A DNA stretch of 64,000 nucleotides, from assembly GCA_963715635.1 (NCBI GenBank), contig OY970261.1, positions 868,001 through 932,000 of the forward strand, given 5' to 3'. The notes under the pieces are model-generated. The model worked only from the letters and a program-made list of their open reading frames with translations. It searched no databases and was not told the DNA's origin. Both the position numbers and the translations under genes were made by a program. The stretch is from JAPKZH01 sp963715635 (GTDB lineage: Bacteria; Acidobacteriota; Aminicenantia; Aminicenantales; UBA4085). Below, piece by piece: positions 1 to 7,486 of this stretch (position 1 is its first letter; each line of letters opens with the position of its first letter).

Positions 1-1
1 G

Positions 2-265
2 GCGGCCAAGAGCCAATCCGTGGAGAAGAACCTCCAGGCTCTCGAAGAATTCCTATTGCCCTTGGAGATCGCCGACTTCGATGAAAATGCGGCCTCCTCT
101 TATGGACCGGTCCGAGCCGATCTGGAAAAGGCCGGGACACCGATCGGTCCTCTGGATACACAGATCGGCGCGCATGCGCTAAGCCTCGATATCGCCCTCG
201 TGACCAATAACACGAAAGAGCTCCGTCGGATCAAACGACTCAGAGTTGAGAATTGGCTGGCTTAG
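2..265 (+). CDS. vapC: VapC-type PIN-domain toxin, C-terminal part (cut by window edge)
   Basis: The reading frame is open to the left edge and a GTG at 20 is the first in-window start, so this is the C-terminal end of a longer gene. The sequence shows the PIN-domain ending: GPLDTQIGAHALSL carries the third acidic residue, followed by VTNNTKEL and a closing RVENW. These match the last half of VapC ribonucleases, which cleave RNA with Mg2+ held by acidic residues. The antitoxin would normally lie just upstream, outside the window. It sits next to two other toxin-antitoxin loci. The identification rests on the C-terminal motifs only; the catalytic N-terminal Asp cannot be seen. Confidence 0.8.
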   Translation, partial: AAKSQSVEKNLQALEEFLLPLEIADFDENAASSYGPVRADLEKAGTPIGPLDTQIGAHALSLDIALVTNNTKELRRIKRLRVENWLA

Positions 266-348
266 AGCAGATTTTTCTAATGTGCGCTTCAACCGTTCGG
301 CCATAATGATCGTTGATTATGAAAAAGGAGATAATAAAGGCGTGTAGT

Positions 349-386
349 GAGTTTGCTTTCTCCCTACGCTTGAGATCTATCCCCTT
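349..386. repeat. Dispersed 36-bp element end, copy 1
   Basis: A segment beginning gagtttgctttctcc and running through cgcttgagatctatcccc matches, with two or three changes, segments at 1026, 29280 and 33221. Two of those copies continue into remnants of a transposase-like tail, so this is probably the outer end of a decayed mobile element. It overlaps the 3' end of higA. The similarity was found by eye. Confidence 0.65.
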
Positions 387-667
387 GCCTCTACGCGCCT
401 TAACCTACTAATATCAACTGATTGTTCTGTTTTCCACAAATCAAATTGCAGCTGAAGCCGAAGCCACCCCTCCGGTGTCCGACCAAAAACCTTTGACAGT
501 CTGAGAGCCATTTCAGGACTGATCCCAGACCTTGCGTTCAGAAGGGCGGAAAGGGTTTTTCGCGTAACACCCAGGGCATTGGCGGCCTCCGTTACACTTA
601 AGTTCAGGGGTTCAATACAAAACTCCCTTATGATTTCACCAGGATGGGGGGGATTGTGCATACGCAT
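377..667 (-). CDS. higA: HigA-family antitoxin (XRE helix-turn-helix)
   Basis: This 96-residue protein starts with the HigA signature NPPHPGEIIREF and contains a Cro/C1-type helix-turn-helix at about residues 25-60 (LSVTEAANALGVTRKTLSAL), then the conserved segment ISPEMALRLSKVFG and WLRLQ. HigA binds the toxin HigB and represses the shared promoter. It lies 11 bp downstream of higB, in the toxin-first order usual for HigBA. A palindrome between the promoter boxes upstream of higB is the likely operator. The 3' end overlaps a dispersed repeat copy, which may have supplied the last codons. Confidence 0.93.
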   Translation of the reverse strand: MRMHNPPHPGEIIREFCIEPLNLSVTEAANALGVTRKTLSALLNARSGISPEMALRLSKVFGRTPEGWLRLQLQFDLWKTEQSVDISRLRRVEARG

Positions 668-678
668 AGAATACTCCT

Positions 679-957
679 TTAATGGTAATCTTCGTAATTT
701 ACGTCGATCACATCTCCTTGTTTAATCCTAAAAGTGACACGCCGGTTCCCACTGACCTTAACTGACCATGTCCCTTTGTGCTCACCTTTAAGTTCATGCA
801 AATTTAAGCCGGGCAAATCCATATCTTCAAGGGTTTCAGCCGTCTCGAGAAGTGCGAGGATTCGCCGGAGCCTCGGTCCATGTTGTTGGCTGACACCTGC
901 TGAGATGCCTAATTCAAAGAGTTTCTTTAGGCCTTTATGTCGAAAATTCTGGATCAT
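679..957 (-). CDS. higB: HigB-family toxin (RelE/ParE fold mRNA interferase)
   Basis: A 92-residue protein with the HigB pattern: MIQNFRHKGLKKLF at the start, LPGLNLHELKGEHKGTWSV in the middle, and NRRVTFR followed by VDVNYEDYH-like residues (VIDVNYEDYH) at the end. Family members cleave mRNA on the ribosome. The conserved Arg residues of the NRRVTF strand and the terminal YEDYH are present, so the toxin looks intact. It is the first gene of higBA. The promoter -10 box ends only 8 bp before the ATG and no Shine-Dalgarno is visible, so the transcript may be leaderless. Confidence 0.93.
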   Translation of the reverse strand: MIQNFRHKGLKKLFELGISAGVSQQHGPRLRRILALLETAETLEDMDLPGLNLHELKGEHKGTWSVKVSGNRRVTFRIKQGDVIDVNYEDYH

Positions 958-965
958 GCAGTCAA

Positions 966-994
966 ATTGTAACCAGATACGTTACGGGTGTCAA
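966..994 (-). promoter_or_regulatory. higBA promoter with internal operator palindrome
   Basis: On the minus strand TTGACA (994-989) and TACAAT (971-966) are separated by 17 bp, close to the sigma70 consensus. The spacer and -10 box carry an inverted repeat GTAAC-N7-GTTAC (969-985), a good candidate for the HigA operator. The expected transcription start falls about two bases before the higB ATG. Confidence 0.7.
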
Positions 995-1025
995 GATATT
1001 TTTATAAGCAATTCCAGGTGACAGC

Positions 1026-1092
1026 AGTTTGCTTTTTCCGTACGCTTGAGATCTATCCCCTCTGAGCCCAATGACCATACTCCCGCGCCCAT
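1026..1092 (-). repeat. Dispersed mobile-element end, copy 2
   Basis: Carries the gtttgctttttccgtacg/cttgagatctatcccc end seen at 349, 29280 and 33221, continuing through tctgagcccaatgaccata and cgcgcccataaaa. The longer part is shared with the copies at 13227 and 29280. It is probably an end relic of one element family. Confidence 0.65.
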
Positions 1093-1318
1093 AAAAAGGA
1101 GTAACTTAGTATTTATTTCTTTTCCATATTGGTTGAGAACTCTAAGCTGACGGGTCCGATCAAACTGGAATTTGTTCTTCCCACGTACATGGATGGCGTC
1201 GTTAGATATAGTCTCCAAACTCCGTAACATCACGGCCTCGTCCGCCGTGGCCGCAGCCGAAGAGCATTCCCCGGCCGGTATGCCATTTATACTGCGGATA
1301 GGATATCCCTCAAAAGTC

Positions 1319-1347
1319 TTGACATCCGGTCTCATATGCATTACATT
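1319..1347 (+). promoter_or_regulatory. Promoter of the RHH/PIN toxin-antitoxin pair
   Basis: TTGACA (1319-1324), a 17-bp spacer and TACATT (1342-1347) form a strong sigma70-like promoter. A TTAC-att-GTAA palindrome (1341-1351) spans the -10 box and is a likely operator for the ribbon-helix-helix antitoxin. A GAGGAG ribosome site lies between the promoter and the ATG at 1368. Confidence 0.65.
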
Positions 1348-1367
1348 GTAATACGAGGAGATAATAG

Positions 1368-1586
1368 ATGAGTCAAACGATGACAGTCAGAATCCCCGAT
1401 GAATTGCGGAAGGACCTGAAGAAAATTAGCCAAATGCAAGGGGTCCCCGTCAGCGATTTAGTCCGAGAATCACTGAAAAAGTACGTTTTGCTTTATCGAT
1501 TCAGGAAATTACGGGACATGGTGCTTCCTTTTGCTGAGGCGCAGGGCATCTTGACTGATGAAGACGTTTACAAGCTGATTTCGTGA
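1368..1586 (+). CDS. Ribbon-helix-helix antitoxin
   Basis: A 72-residue protein opening MSQTMTVRIPDELRKDLKK, the short beta strand and first helix of a CopG/MetJ-type ribbon-helix-helix DNA-binding domain, followed by GVPVSDLVRESLKKYV. The rest is a helical tail expected to bind the toxin. It overlaps the downstream PIN gene by 4 bp (TGA within GTGA), so the two are translationally coupled. A GAGGAG site 8 bp upstream supports the start. A palindrome over the promoter suggests autorepression. It is an antitoxin by fold and context; no specific subfamily is recognised. Confidence 0.88.
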   Translation: MSQTMTVRIPDELRKDLKKISQMQGVPVSDLVRESLKKYVLLYRFRKLRDMVLPFAEAQGILTDEDVYKLIS

Positions 1587-1996
1587 GAATCCTGCTCGAT
1601 ACGAATGTCATTTTTTCCGCTCTGGCCGCCCGGGGTGTGGCTCAGGCTGTTTTTGAGCTTTGCCTAGAGAAGCATACGATCATCCTCAGCGAGCGCATTT
1701 TGTCTGAGCTGTCTTTCCATCTGCAAAAAAAATTGAAAATGCCGGAGGAAAGAGTGATGTTGATCATCGAATATCTCAAAGAATGCTGTTTTCTAGGCCA
1801 AGAGGCTCCGGTCAAAAAAAGCGCCTGTCGAGATAAGGATGACCTCCACATCCTTGGGTTGGCCGAAAAAATGCGGCCGCGTTTCATCGTCACGGGAGAC
1901 AGCGATCTCCTCGTCCTAAAAAGGTATAGCCAAACCTCCATTGTGACTCCGAGAGAATTCTGGGAAAAAGAAAAAAAAGAGGGAAAGCGTGGATGA
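1583..1996 (+). CDS. PIN-family toxin (COG1569-like ribonuclease)
   Basis: A 137-residue PIN-domain protein. It starts RILLDTNVIFSAL (catalytic Asp6), has an acidic patch CRDKDDLHILGLA near residues 84-96 and a third motif VTGDSDLLVL near residues 112-121, the arrangement of the toxin-antitoxin PIN family COG1569. Predicted activity is Mg2+-dependent RNA cleavage. The GTG start overlaps the antitoxin stop codon. All acidic positions are present, so it looks functional. It closes the group of three toxin-antitoxin loci at the left edge. Confidence 0.9.
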   Translation: MRILLDTNVIFSALAARGVAQAVFELCLEKHTIILSERILSELSFHLQKKLKMPEERVMLIIEYLKECCFLGQEAPVKKSACRDKDDLHILGLAEKMRPRFIVTGDSDLLVLKRYSQTSIVTPREFWEKEKKEGKRG

Positions 1997-2087
1997 GCGC
2001 AAAACCTCTCGCATCTAGGGCGCGGGGCCGGGCCCCTGATGGAGCAACAATGAAACACGCGATTCTCCGTAGGATTCGCTCTTTAAT

Positions 2088-2282
2088 CTAAGGATCGCTA
2101 ATCCACCAGTAAAACGACACCTCACCGTAACCCTTAGGCGGATTCTTAAAGCCGGGCAGAACATTCAGATCGGGCGAACGGTCCGGAAATCCCATGGAAA
2201 GTTTTAAGTCTTGCCCAGCCGAAGGCAGCCGCAGCATTGTCATAAAAAGAAGAGCCATTAAGCTGAATTGGCGTCGGCTCAT
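2088..2282 (-). pseudogene. Truncated start of a secreted glycoside hydrolase
   Basis: A 64-residue reading frame that begins like a real gene: MSRRQFSLMALLFM is a signal peptide, then GFKNPPKGYGEVSFYWWISDP matches the opening of large GH106-like hydrolases (PP...GEVxFYWWxxDP). It then stops, although family members run to around a thousand residues. No continuation is visible in other frames downstream. It is a 5' gene remnant directly behind another truncated hydrolase. Confidence 0.6.
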
Positions 2283-2317
2283 GGCTTCCTCTCAGCGTGC
2301 GGGCGGAGGCGAAGGGA

Positions 2318-3676
2318 CTACGTTGACGGCCCGGGCCGCGGCTTCCTTGGATCCGCGTTGTAACCGCCGGGGAAATCGAAATGGTGGTTGACCCAAAATT
2401 CGCCGGCCGGCAAATCGCAGCGGCCCTCGTTTTTCAGTGAATCCATGGGCGGGATATTGCCCGGGCCGGCCGCCTCGCTGCCCATGCGGAGTCCCCGCTC
2501 ATGGCAGACCTCGGCGAAATGGCCATAGAAATTTTCGGCTAGACAATCCTCTATCGTGCGGTCGAAATCCTCCTTGAACCGCACCGTGAATTCGGCGTCG
2601 ACCACGATGCGGCTGGCGAGCGCCGGTAGATACGGTTTCAGGTCATAGCCGCGGAAACGGAGGAATTGGGCCGGAAAATCCCGGGTCCAGGTCAGCTTGC
2701 CGCATTCCCAGCTGTCCGACCAGAGGTAGTCCAACCGCCCTCCCGGCTTGGCGGCCTCGTCCAGGACCGTTTGGCCGAGATGGCGGAAATGGTCATCGAG
2801 CGCCGCGGGATCCAGGTAATCGATTTGATAGCCGGCTCCCTCGGCGAAGGTGTCGCCCTTCGGGTAAGGATCCCAGCGGCTTCCGGTCAGCGTATATCCG
2901 GACCGTAAAATGATCCAAACACCGGCCGGGACGTCCCATTCGAAACGGCCGTCCGCATTCAACCGGTCGGTCACGTCAACGATCGTTCGGGGATCGACCG
3001 CCTTGTCCGGTTCTTCCGGGAAAGCCTGGACCCAGACGTCCTTGTAGTAGCCGTCGACGGCCGGGGGCGCGGGCAGAGCGCCGCGGAATTTTCCCGGGCC
3101 CCGCACTGTGAGTTCGGACTGCGCGACTTTCTTCATGGCGTTGTCCTGGGTGACCCAGGGGCCGATCATGACCCAGCCTCCGGCCAGGTTGAAGCCCATC
3201 TCGATCTTCAGCCGGGCCGCTTCCTTGACGGCGTGGCGGAAGAGCTCGCGCCACTCTGGGCCCAGGAATTTCACGCCCGGAAGGGGAGCCAGGCCCGCGT
3301 ATCCGCCCGTACAGATTAGATTGACGCCGCTGATGCCCTTGGCCCTGAACTCCTCGAGATCGCGGGTGATCGCGGCCTTGTTGACGCGGTTGAACAGCCA
3401 CCACCAATAAACGCGGGGCTTGGCCGCATCGGGCGGATGGAGGAAGCCTGCGTCGAGCCCGGAGGCCGCGGGTTTGCAGGCAGTCAGGCCGACGACGAAA
3501 ATGACGAAGGCAAGGGCCCATGGAAGAAAGGCGCGGAGTAAGGATTGGATGTATGGCCGGATCGGCAAGCGCGGCAAGAAGAATTCTCCTCTTCGGTTCG
3601 GAACGAACGGACTATAGCTCCCGGCTTCACGCCTTGTCAAGGCGCGCCACTCCTCCAGTCTCTTGGCATGACACAA
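2318..3676 (-). pseudogene. GH106-like glycoside hydrolase, 3'-truncated
   Basis: The frame encodes a lipoprotein-type signal (ALAFVIFVVGLTAC) and the N-terminal half of a GH106-like (alpha-L-rhamnosidase-type) hydrolase: HPPDAAKPRVYWWWLFNRV, then ITRDLEEFRAKGISGVNL and EMGFNLAGGWVMIGPWV. It ends after about 450 residues in a junction-like tail (DPRKPRPGPST), while the family is usually more than twice as long, so the C-terminal part is lost. The start given is a TTG; the true start is probably internal, a little before the signal peptide. Substrate is unknown. The adjacent truncated copy suggests a tandem pair that suffered deletions. Confidence 0.65.
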
Positions 3677-3856
3677 CGGGCAAAACCCCCGGGTTTTGCA
3701 GGAAACGTCAGTATATCAACCGCCAACAAGCGTTGACGCGGACTCCAAATTCTATTAACTTCCAGAGCCGGAATGGGGAAGAGGAAAGGAAGTCAGGAAG
3801 GGCTGATGAAGAATTTGCATCCTGATCTTATGGACGATGCTCCGCTCAACACTGCT

Positions 3857-3885
3857 TTGACACTAATCCCGCCCGGGTGTAAAAT
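3857..3885 (+). promoter_or_regulatory. Promoter of the plus-strand defence operon
   Basis: TTGACA (3857-3862), 17-bp spacer, TAAAAT (3880-3885). The -10 box ends 17 bp before the ATG at 3903 and there is no Shine-Dalgarno, giving a predicted leader of about 10 bases. The 170 bp upstream hold no recognised gene. Confidence 0.65.
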
Positions 3886-3902
3886 ATATTCAAGATCGAA
3901 CA

Positions 3903-4541
3903 ATGCCGTTTGATACCCTACGAACAGCTGATTACTCGCCCTTAGTCGTTCATTTTACCAAGAGTGCGCGAATGGTGCGTGAAGAGCTTATACTAGAAGA
4001 CGACCAGTTGTTTTCGTATAAGCAAATAAACGCAAAGGAACGCCTATTGAGCATATTAACCAGCCGAGTGATACACGCTTCACCCATGCCTTTTCTTCCT
4101 AGCGATCCGCGTGCTGTTTGTTTCACGGAATGTATTTGGGAAGGCCTCGCAAATCTAGTGGGTCAATACAGTTCTTACGGCATTGTATTCAGTAAGCGGC
4201 TCATATTTGATTTAGGTGGGGGTCCAGCTCTTTATCTCCGCGGTGACAACTTCGTAGCCGTAAGAGGTGAAATTCCCGAGCTTCTTCATGCTTTCATCGC
4301 ACCGTTTGATCCTGAAGCTAGGATCAGACCCGGTGTTCCTCTTGATTGGTTACATGAAAGGGAGTGGCGGCTTCCCCATTCACTCGAGTTCACATACGCT
4401 AACGTCGAATACGTGCTCGTGGAATCGATCCAAGAGGCCACACAGTTCGTGCACCAAGTAGGCGCTCAACAGCTGCCGGAAAGCAAGATCATTCCAATGG
4501 AGGTTTATCGCAATATCAGAAGAGCATGGACGAGCGAGTAA
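3903..4541 (+). CDS. Putative defence protein with CFTE...EREWR pattern (DUF2971-like)
   Basis: A soluble 212-residue protein with no signal peptide. Recognisable points are a start-region HFTKSARM, the segment AVCFTECIWEGLANL (about residues 76-90), YSSYGIVFSK (about 95-104) and HEREWRLP (about 157-164). This CFTE / YGxxFxK / EREWR order resembles DUF2971-like proteins often found among anti-phage genes; their biochemistry is not settled and an ADP-ribosyltransferase-type fold is only a possibility. It is first in a three-gene operon with a DUF262 protein and a DNA methyltransferase and overlaps the next gene by 16 bp. Base composition is lower in GC than the flanking core genes, consistent with transfer. 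Confidence 0.55.
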   Translation: MPFDTLRTADYSPLVVHFTKSARMVREELILEDDQLFSYKQINAKERLLSILTSRVIHASPMPFLPSDPRAVCFTECIWEGLANLVGQYSSYGIVFSKRLIFDLGGGPALYLRGDNFVAVRGEIPELLHAFIAPFDPEARIRPGVPLDWLHEREWRLPHSLEFTYANVEYVLVESIQEATQFVHQVGAQQLPESKIIPMEVYRNIRRAWTSE

Positions 4542-5617
4542 GAATGGCAACTTTTTCCAGAAAGATTTATTCAATATCAGAATTTCTGCGGTGGAAAGAG
4601 AAGGAGCAACTTATTTTGCAGCCTAAGTTTCAGCGTAGAAATGTTTGGGAAGAGGCAGCTCGGTCCTACTTGATAGACACAATTGTGCGCGAGCTACCCA
4701 TGCCGAAAATCTACATGCGGAAAGTTGTCAACCCTAAAACCAATCAGGCCGCATACCAGGTGGTCGATGGTCAGCAGCGTCTACAGGCAATCCTAGATTT
4801 TTACATGGGTAAGCTCGTGCTAAATAAGCGGCACAATTCAGATCTTGGTGATGCTACCTTCGAGAGTCTTCCTGATCCGGTACGCCGGATATTCCTTGGA
4901 TATCGGATTTCTACTGAAGTCATGGAAAAAGCGGCTGACCCAGAGGTGTGGGCGATGTTTGAGCGACTGAATACTTACACGCTTACGCTGAATAAACAGG
5001 AGAGGCTAAACGCAAAATGGTTCGGCTATTTCAAGCAAACGGCCTACAAATTGGCTGCAGAGGAATTTGCACTTGAAGTTTGGCAAAGCCTTAGGATTTT
5101 CAGCGATCGCCAAATCGCGAGAATGAGAGAGGTTGAGTTAACCTCTGATATTTTGGTCGCTCTTGTTAGAGGTATTTCTGACATCACAGAGATAGGCAAG
5201 GCCTATGAGAAATATGACGCAGAATTTTCTGATCGCGATCAGACAGGTGAACGATTCAAGGAATCGTTATCGTGGATAAGGAACAACCTAGCAGAGTCGA
5301 TTCGTACCACCAAGTTCAGAAGGAAGGCATGGTTTTATAGTATTTGCGTAGCGGTCGCTGATGTACTAAGGGGAATTCCGCATGGCAAAGGACCTAAATT
5401 ACTACGAGAGAAGTCTCAAATCAGCGCAAGAATGTCAGAATTGGACGCTGCTCTCAAAACAGCAGATCCTGCCAAGCTCCCAAGGGGATTAACAAGATTA
5501 CAACAAGCGCTATCGAGACAAACCAGTCATATCCCCCCGCGTCGTATTCGACATGATTTCTTTTTTTCGATGCTAACTTCTGCGGACACGCAATGGAAGA
5601 AAATTTGGCGGCGATGA
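4526..5617 (+). CDS. DUF262 (GmrS-like) domain protein
   Basis: A 363-residue protein with the DUF262 hallmarks QPKFQRRNVW (residues 32-41) and VVDGQQRLQAI with the DGQQR loop (81-85), which adopt a ParB/sulfiredoxin-type nucleotide-binding fold in GmrSD type IV restriction enzymes. The C-terminal half is helical and lacks the DUF1524 HNH nuclease of GmrD, so it is a DUF262-only member. It overlaps the gene before it (16 bp) and the methyltransferase after it (25 bp), implying tight co-expression. An alternative ATG lies at 4544, just past the upstream stop. A role as sensor or effector in a modification-linked defence system is inferred from context. Confidence 0.85.
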   Translation: MDERVRMATFSRKIYSISEFLRWKEKEQLILQPKFQRRNVWEEAARSYLIDTIVRELPMPKIYMRKVVNPKTNQAAYQVVDGQQRLQAILDFYMGKLVLNKRHNSDLGDATFESLPDPVRRIFLGYRISTEVMEKAADPEVWAMFERLNTYTLTLNKQERLNAKWFGYFKQTAYKLAAEEFALEVWQSLRIFSDRQIARMREVELTSDILVALVRGISDITEIGKAYEKYDAEFSDRDQTGERFKESLSWIRNNLAESIRTTKFRRKAWFYSICVAVADVLRGIPHGKGPKLLREKSQISARMSELDAALKTADPAKLPRGLTRLQQALSRQTSHIPPRRIRHDFFFSMLTSADTQWKKIWRR

Positions 5618-7155
5618 ACGCTGCTTCCCCTAAGGTCAGAGCACTCCTTCGTCAGATTTGCATCCATGGCGTGAGCGCTAAGGAGGCTCATAAGAGTCTC
5701 CTTTCCGCACTGCAAAGAGTATCTGACCCAAGGTGCAGGCTAATTACACCCATAGATATAGCTGTCAAAGAGCTGTCAAGATCTCCCGATTTTCCATGGA
5801 TCATCAGTGGGGCATATTGGTTCCTACGCAGACAAGGGAACTCGCTCCCCCCCGGCACTATTTTTACGCCACCGGAATTGGCCAATAAGGTAATCAGTCG
5901 ATTGCTACCTGAGTTGACTGTGGTCGATCTTGGCGCTGGAACCGGTATGTTGACATTGGCAGCTGCGAAACGAGGCTTTAAAGTCATTGCAATAGAAGAA
6001 GACGCCGAAATGATTGATGTGTTGGATCGACTAGCGCATATCCTACAAGTCCGCAACCTTATAGATTTGCGTGTTCAAAATGCGTTGGATTATCAAGGTG
6101 GAGATAATCAACAGATAATGTCTAATCCCCCCTACACACGTCATCAAGCAATCCCTAGCCGAAAGAAAAAAATTCTTGCCGAGCTCACATCTCGTCTGGG
6201 GACTAATTTGCCGCTGAGCGCCGGACACCACGCTTACTTTATGCTTTATGCTTGGACAGCGGAATGGTCCCAAAAAGAGGTCCTTTTGCTCCCGACAAAC
6301 TGGATCGATACCAAATACGGTAGCGAGCTGCGCGAAATTATGATGGAGAGGGGAGCTCGCGAGATATTGTTTTTTGAGAATGGAGATGGAAAACCGGTAT
6401 TTCACAATGCTCTCACAACACCCTGCTTAATCGCTACTCAGCGATTCCAAACGCCTGCAAGGCGGCCACTATCGAAACCTCGCATTCGGATCGTTGGGAT
6501 TCACGGCAATGGGCAAAACCATAGGAAAAGCAATCTGCTTTCATTCGAGAAGATGAAGAAGATATTGAATTTCAACAAACATCTGAAGCCAAATACTAGT
6601 CACAAGCTATCGAAAGTTTTCCGAGTTAAGCGAGGCATTGCCACTGGCTCAAACTCATTCTTTGTTCTCTCTACGTCATCTGTTTATAAAAGCCGAATAG
6701 AAAAAAATGAACTTCAACCTATTTTAAGAAGACTTTACCCCAAAATGGCGCAAAGTCATGTTCAATATCTTTGGGTACCAACCAGGCCGCCTAGCAAAGC
6801 CTCGCTCAGTCGTATTAGACAAGGAAAGCGCCTCGGCATAGACAAGCGTTATTTGTGCGCCACTCGGCGACCTTGGTGGCGCCTCAACTTGCCAATCCCC
6901 CCAGATTATTTTATGACGTACATGGGTCAACGTAAACCGATCATGAAAAAGAATACGCACAACCTTCTGAATCTCAATAATATCCATGGGCTATATCTGA
7001 GGAAAGGTGTGCCAATTAAAGTTGGCGAAAGGCTTACTGCTTGGTTACGTTCGTCTAGAGGCTTGGCAGCTTTAAAGACTTGCGCCCGCTACTATCAAGG
7101 AGGATTGTGGAAACTCGAGCCAGGTGATCTTGAGAGATTGAATATACCGAAGTAA
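5593..7155 (+). CDS. N6-adenine DNA methyltransferase (Eco57I-like, gamma type)
   Basis: A 520-residue enzyme with FTPPELANKVISRL before motif I (VVDLGAGTGML, residues 110-120) and motif IV SNPPYTRHQAI with the NPPY catalytic tetrad (178-181), the order of adenine-N6 methyltransferases. The C-terminal half contains a target-recognition region starting FRVKRGIATGSNSFFVLS and ends with GDLERLNIPK, as in Eco57I/type IIG-like methylases, but no nuclease domain. It is the last gene of the plus-strand operon and overlaps the DUF262 gene. No cognate endonuclease is evident; the DUF262 protein or the first gene could be the effector (inference). Target sequence cannot be read from the protein. Confidence 0.88.
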   Translation: MEENLAAMNAASPKVRALLRQICIHGVSAKEAHKSLLSALQRVSDPRCRLITPIDIAVKELSRSPDFPWIISGAYWFLRRQGNSLPPGTIFTPPELANKVISRLLPELTVVDLGAGTGMLTLAAAKRGFKVIAIEEDAEMIDVLDRLAHILQVRNLIDLRVQNALDYQGGDNQQIMSNPPYTRHQAIPSRKKKILAELTSRLGTNLPLSAGHHAYFMLYAWTAEWSQKEVLLLPTNWIDTKYGSELREIMMERGAREILFFENGDGKPVFHNALTTPCLIATQRFQTPARRPLSKPRIRIVGIHGNGQNHRKSNLLSFEKMKKILNFNKHLKPNTSHKLSKVFRVKRGIATGSNSFFVLSTSSVYKSRIEKNELQPILRRLYPKMAQSHVQYLWVPTRPPSKASLSRIRQGKRLGIDKRYLCATRRPWWRLNLPIPPDYFMTYMGQRKPIMKKNTHNLLNLNNIHGLYLRKGVPIKVGERLTAWLRSSRGLAALKTCARYYQGGLWKLEPGDLERLNIPK

Positions 7156-7165
7156 ACGCTCCGAA

Positions 7166-7340
7166 TTGTTAACTGATACCCAACTCAGATCTAAAGTCGA
7201 TGCCCGCTAGGACCTCTTTTGGTCGGGAGGGATTGCCAATCCGCTTACAGCTATCGAGCTCCTACTTAATCTTCCCCAAGCGGTTGGAAGGGATATGGAC
7301 AAGGCCTCTGCTGCGGCGGCGAAGAGGAGGGATTAATCGT
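7166..7340 (+). pseudogene. hsdM: Remnant of a type I methylase hsdM N-terminus
   Basis: One frame reads LLTDTQLRSKVDAR, a stop, then DLFWSGGIANPLTAIE, the near-invariant opening of HsdM (type I restriction-modification adenine methylase). The match then shifts frame to give LIFPKRLEG, as in HsdM's YLLFLKRLE, and returns to MDKASAAAAKRR. At least one stop and two frameshifts break it, and nothing of the remaining methylase or of hsdS/hsdR follows. It marks where a type I locus once stood, between the ends of two convergent operons. The rest of the 7341-7486 gap holds nothing recognisable. Confidence 0.7.
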
Positions 7341-7486
7341 ACCGCTTTGTTTTTAATGGCAAACAGGGATGCCTCTGCTCGTACTTTGTCAATAAGCAAG
7401 CAAAATTGAACCTTTGTAGGCATCGAGAAATGACCCCCCTCCTCATTGATTCTCCTCGACCTCTGGCTCTCGGATGAGTCCAGGAT

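Noticed and set aside
991..1341. Minus-strand 116-codon frame
   Set aside because: Its C-terminal third is the translated dispersed repeat, and the upstream part overlaps the RHH/PIN promoter; no protein family recognised, so it is not called as a gene.
7200..7409. Plus-strand 69-codon frame
   Set aside because: It covers the broken hsdM remnant in one of its frames and is not a gene of its own.
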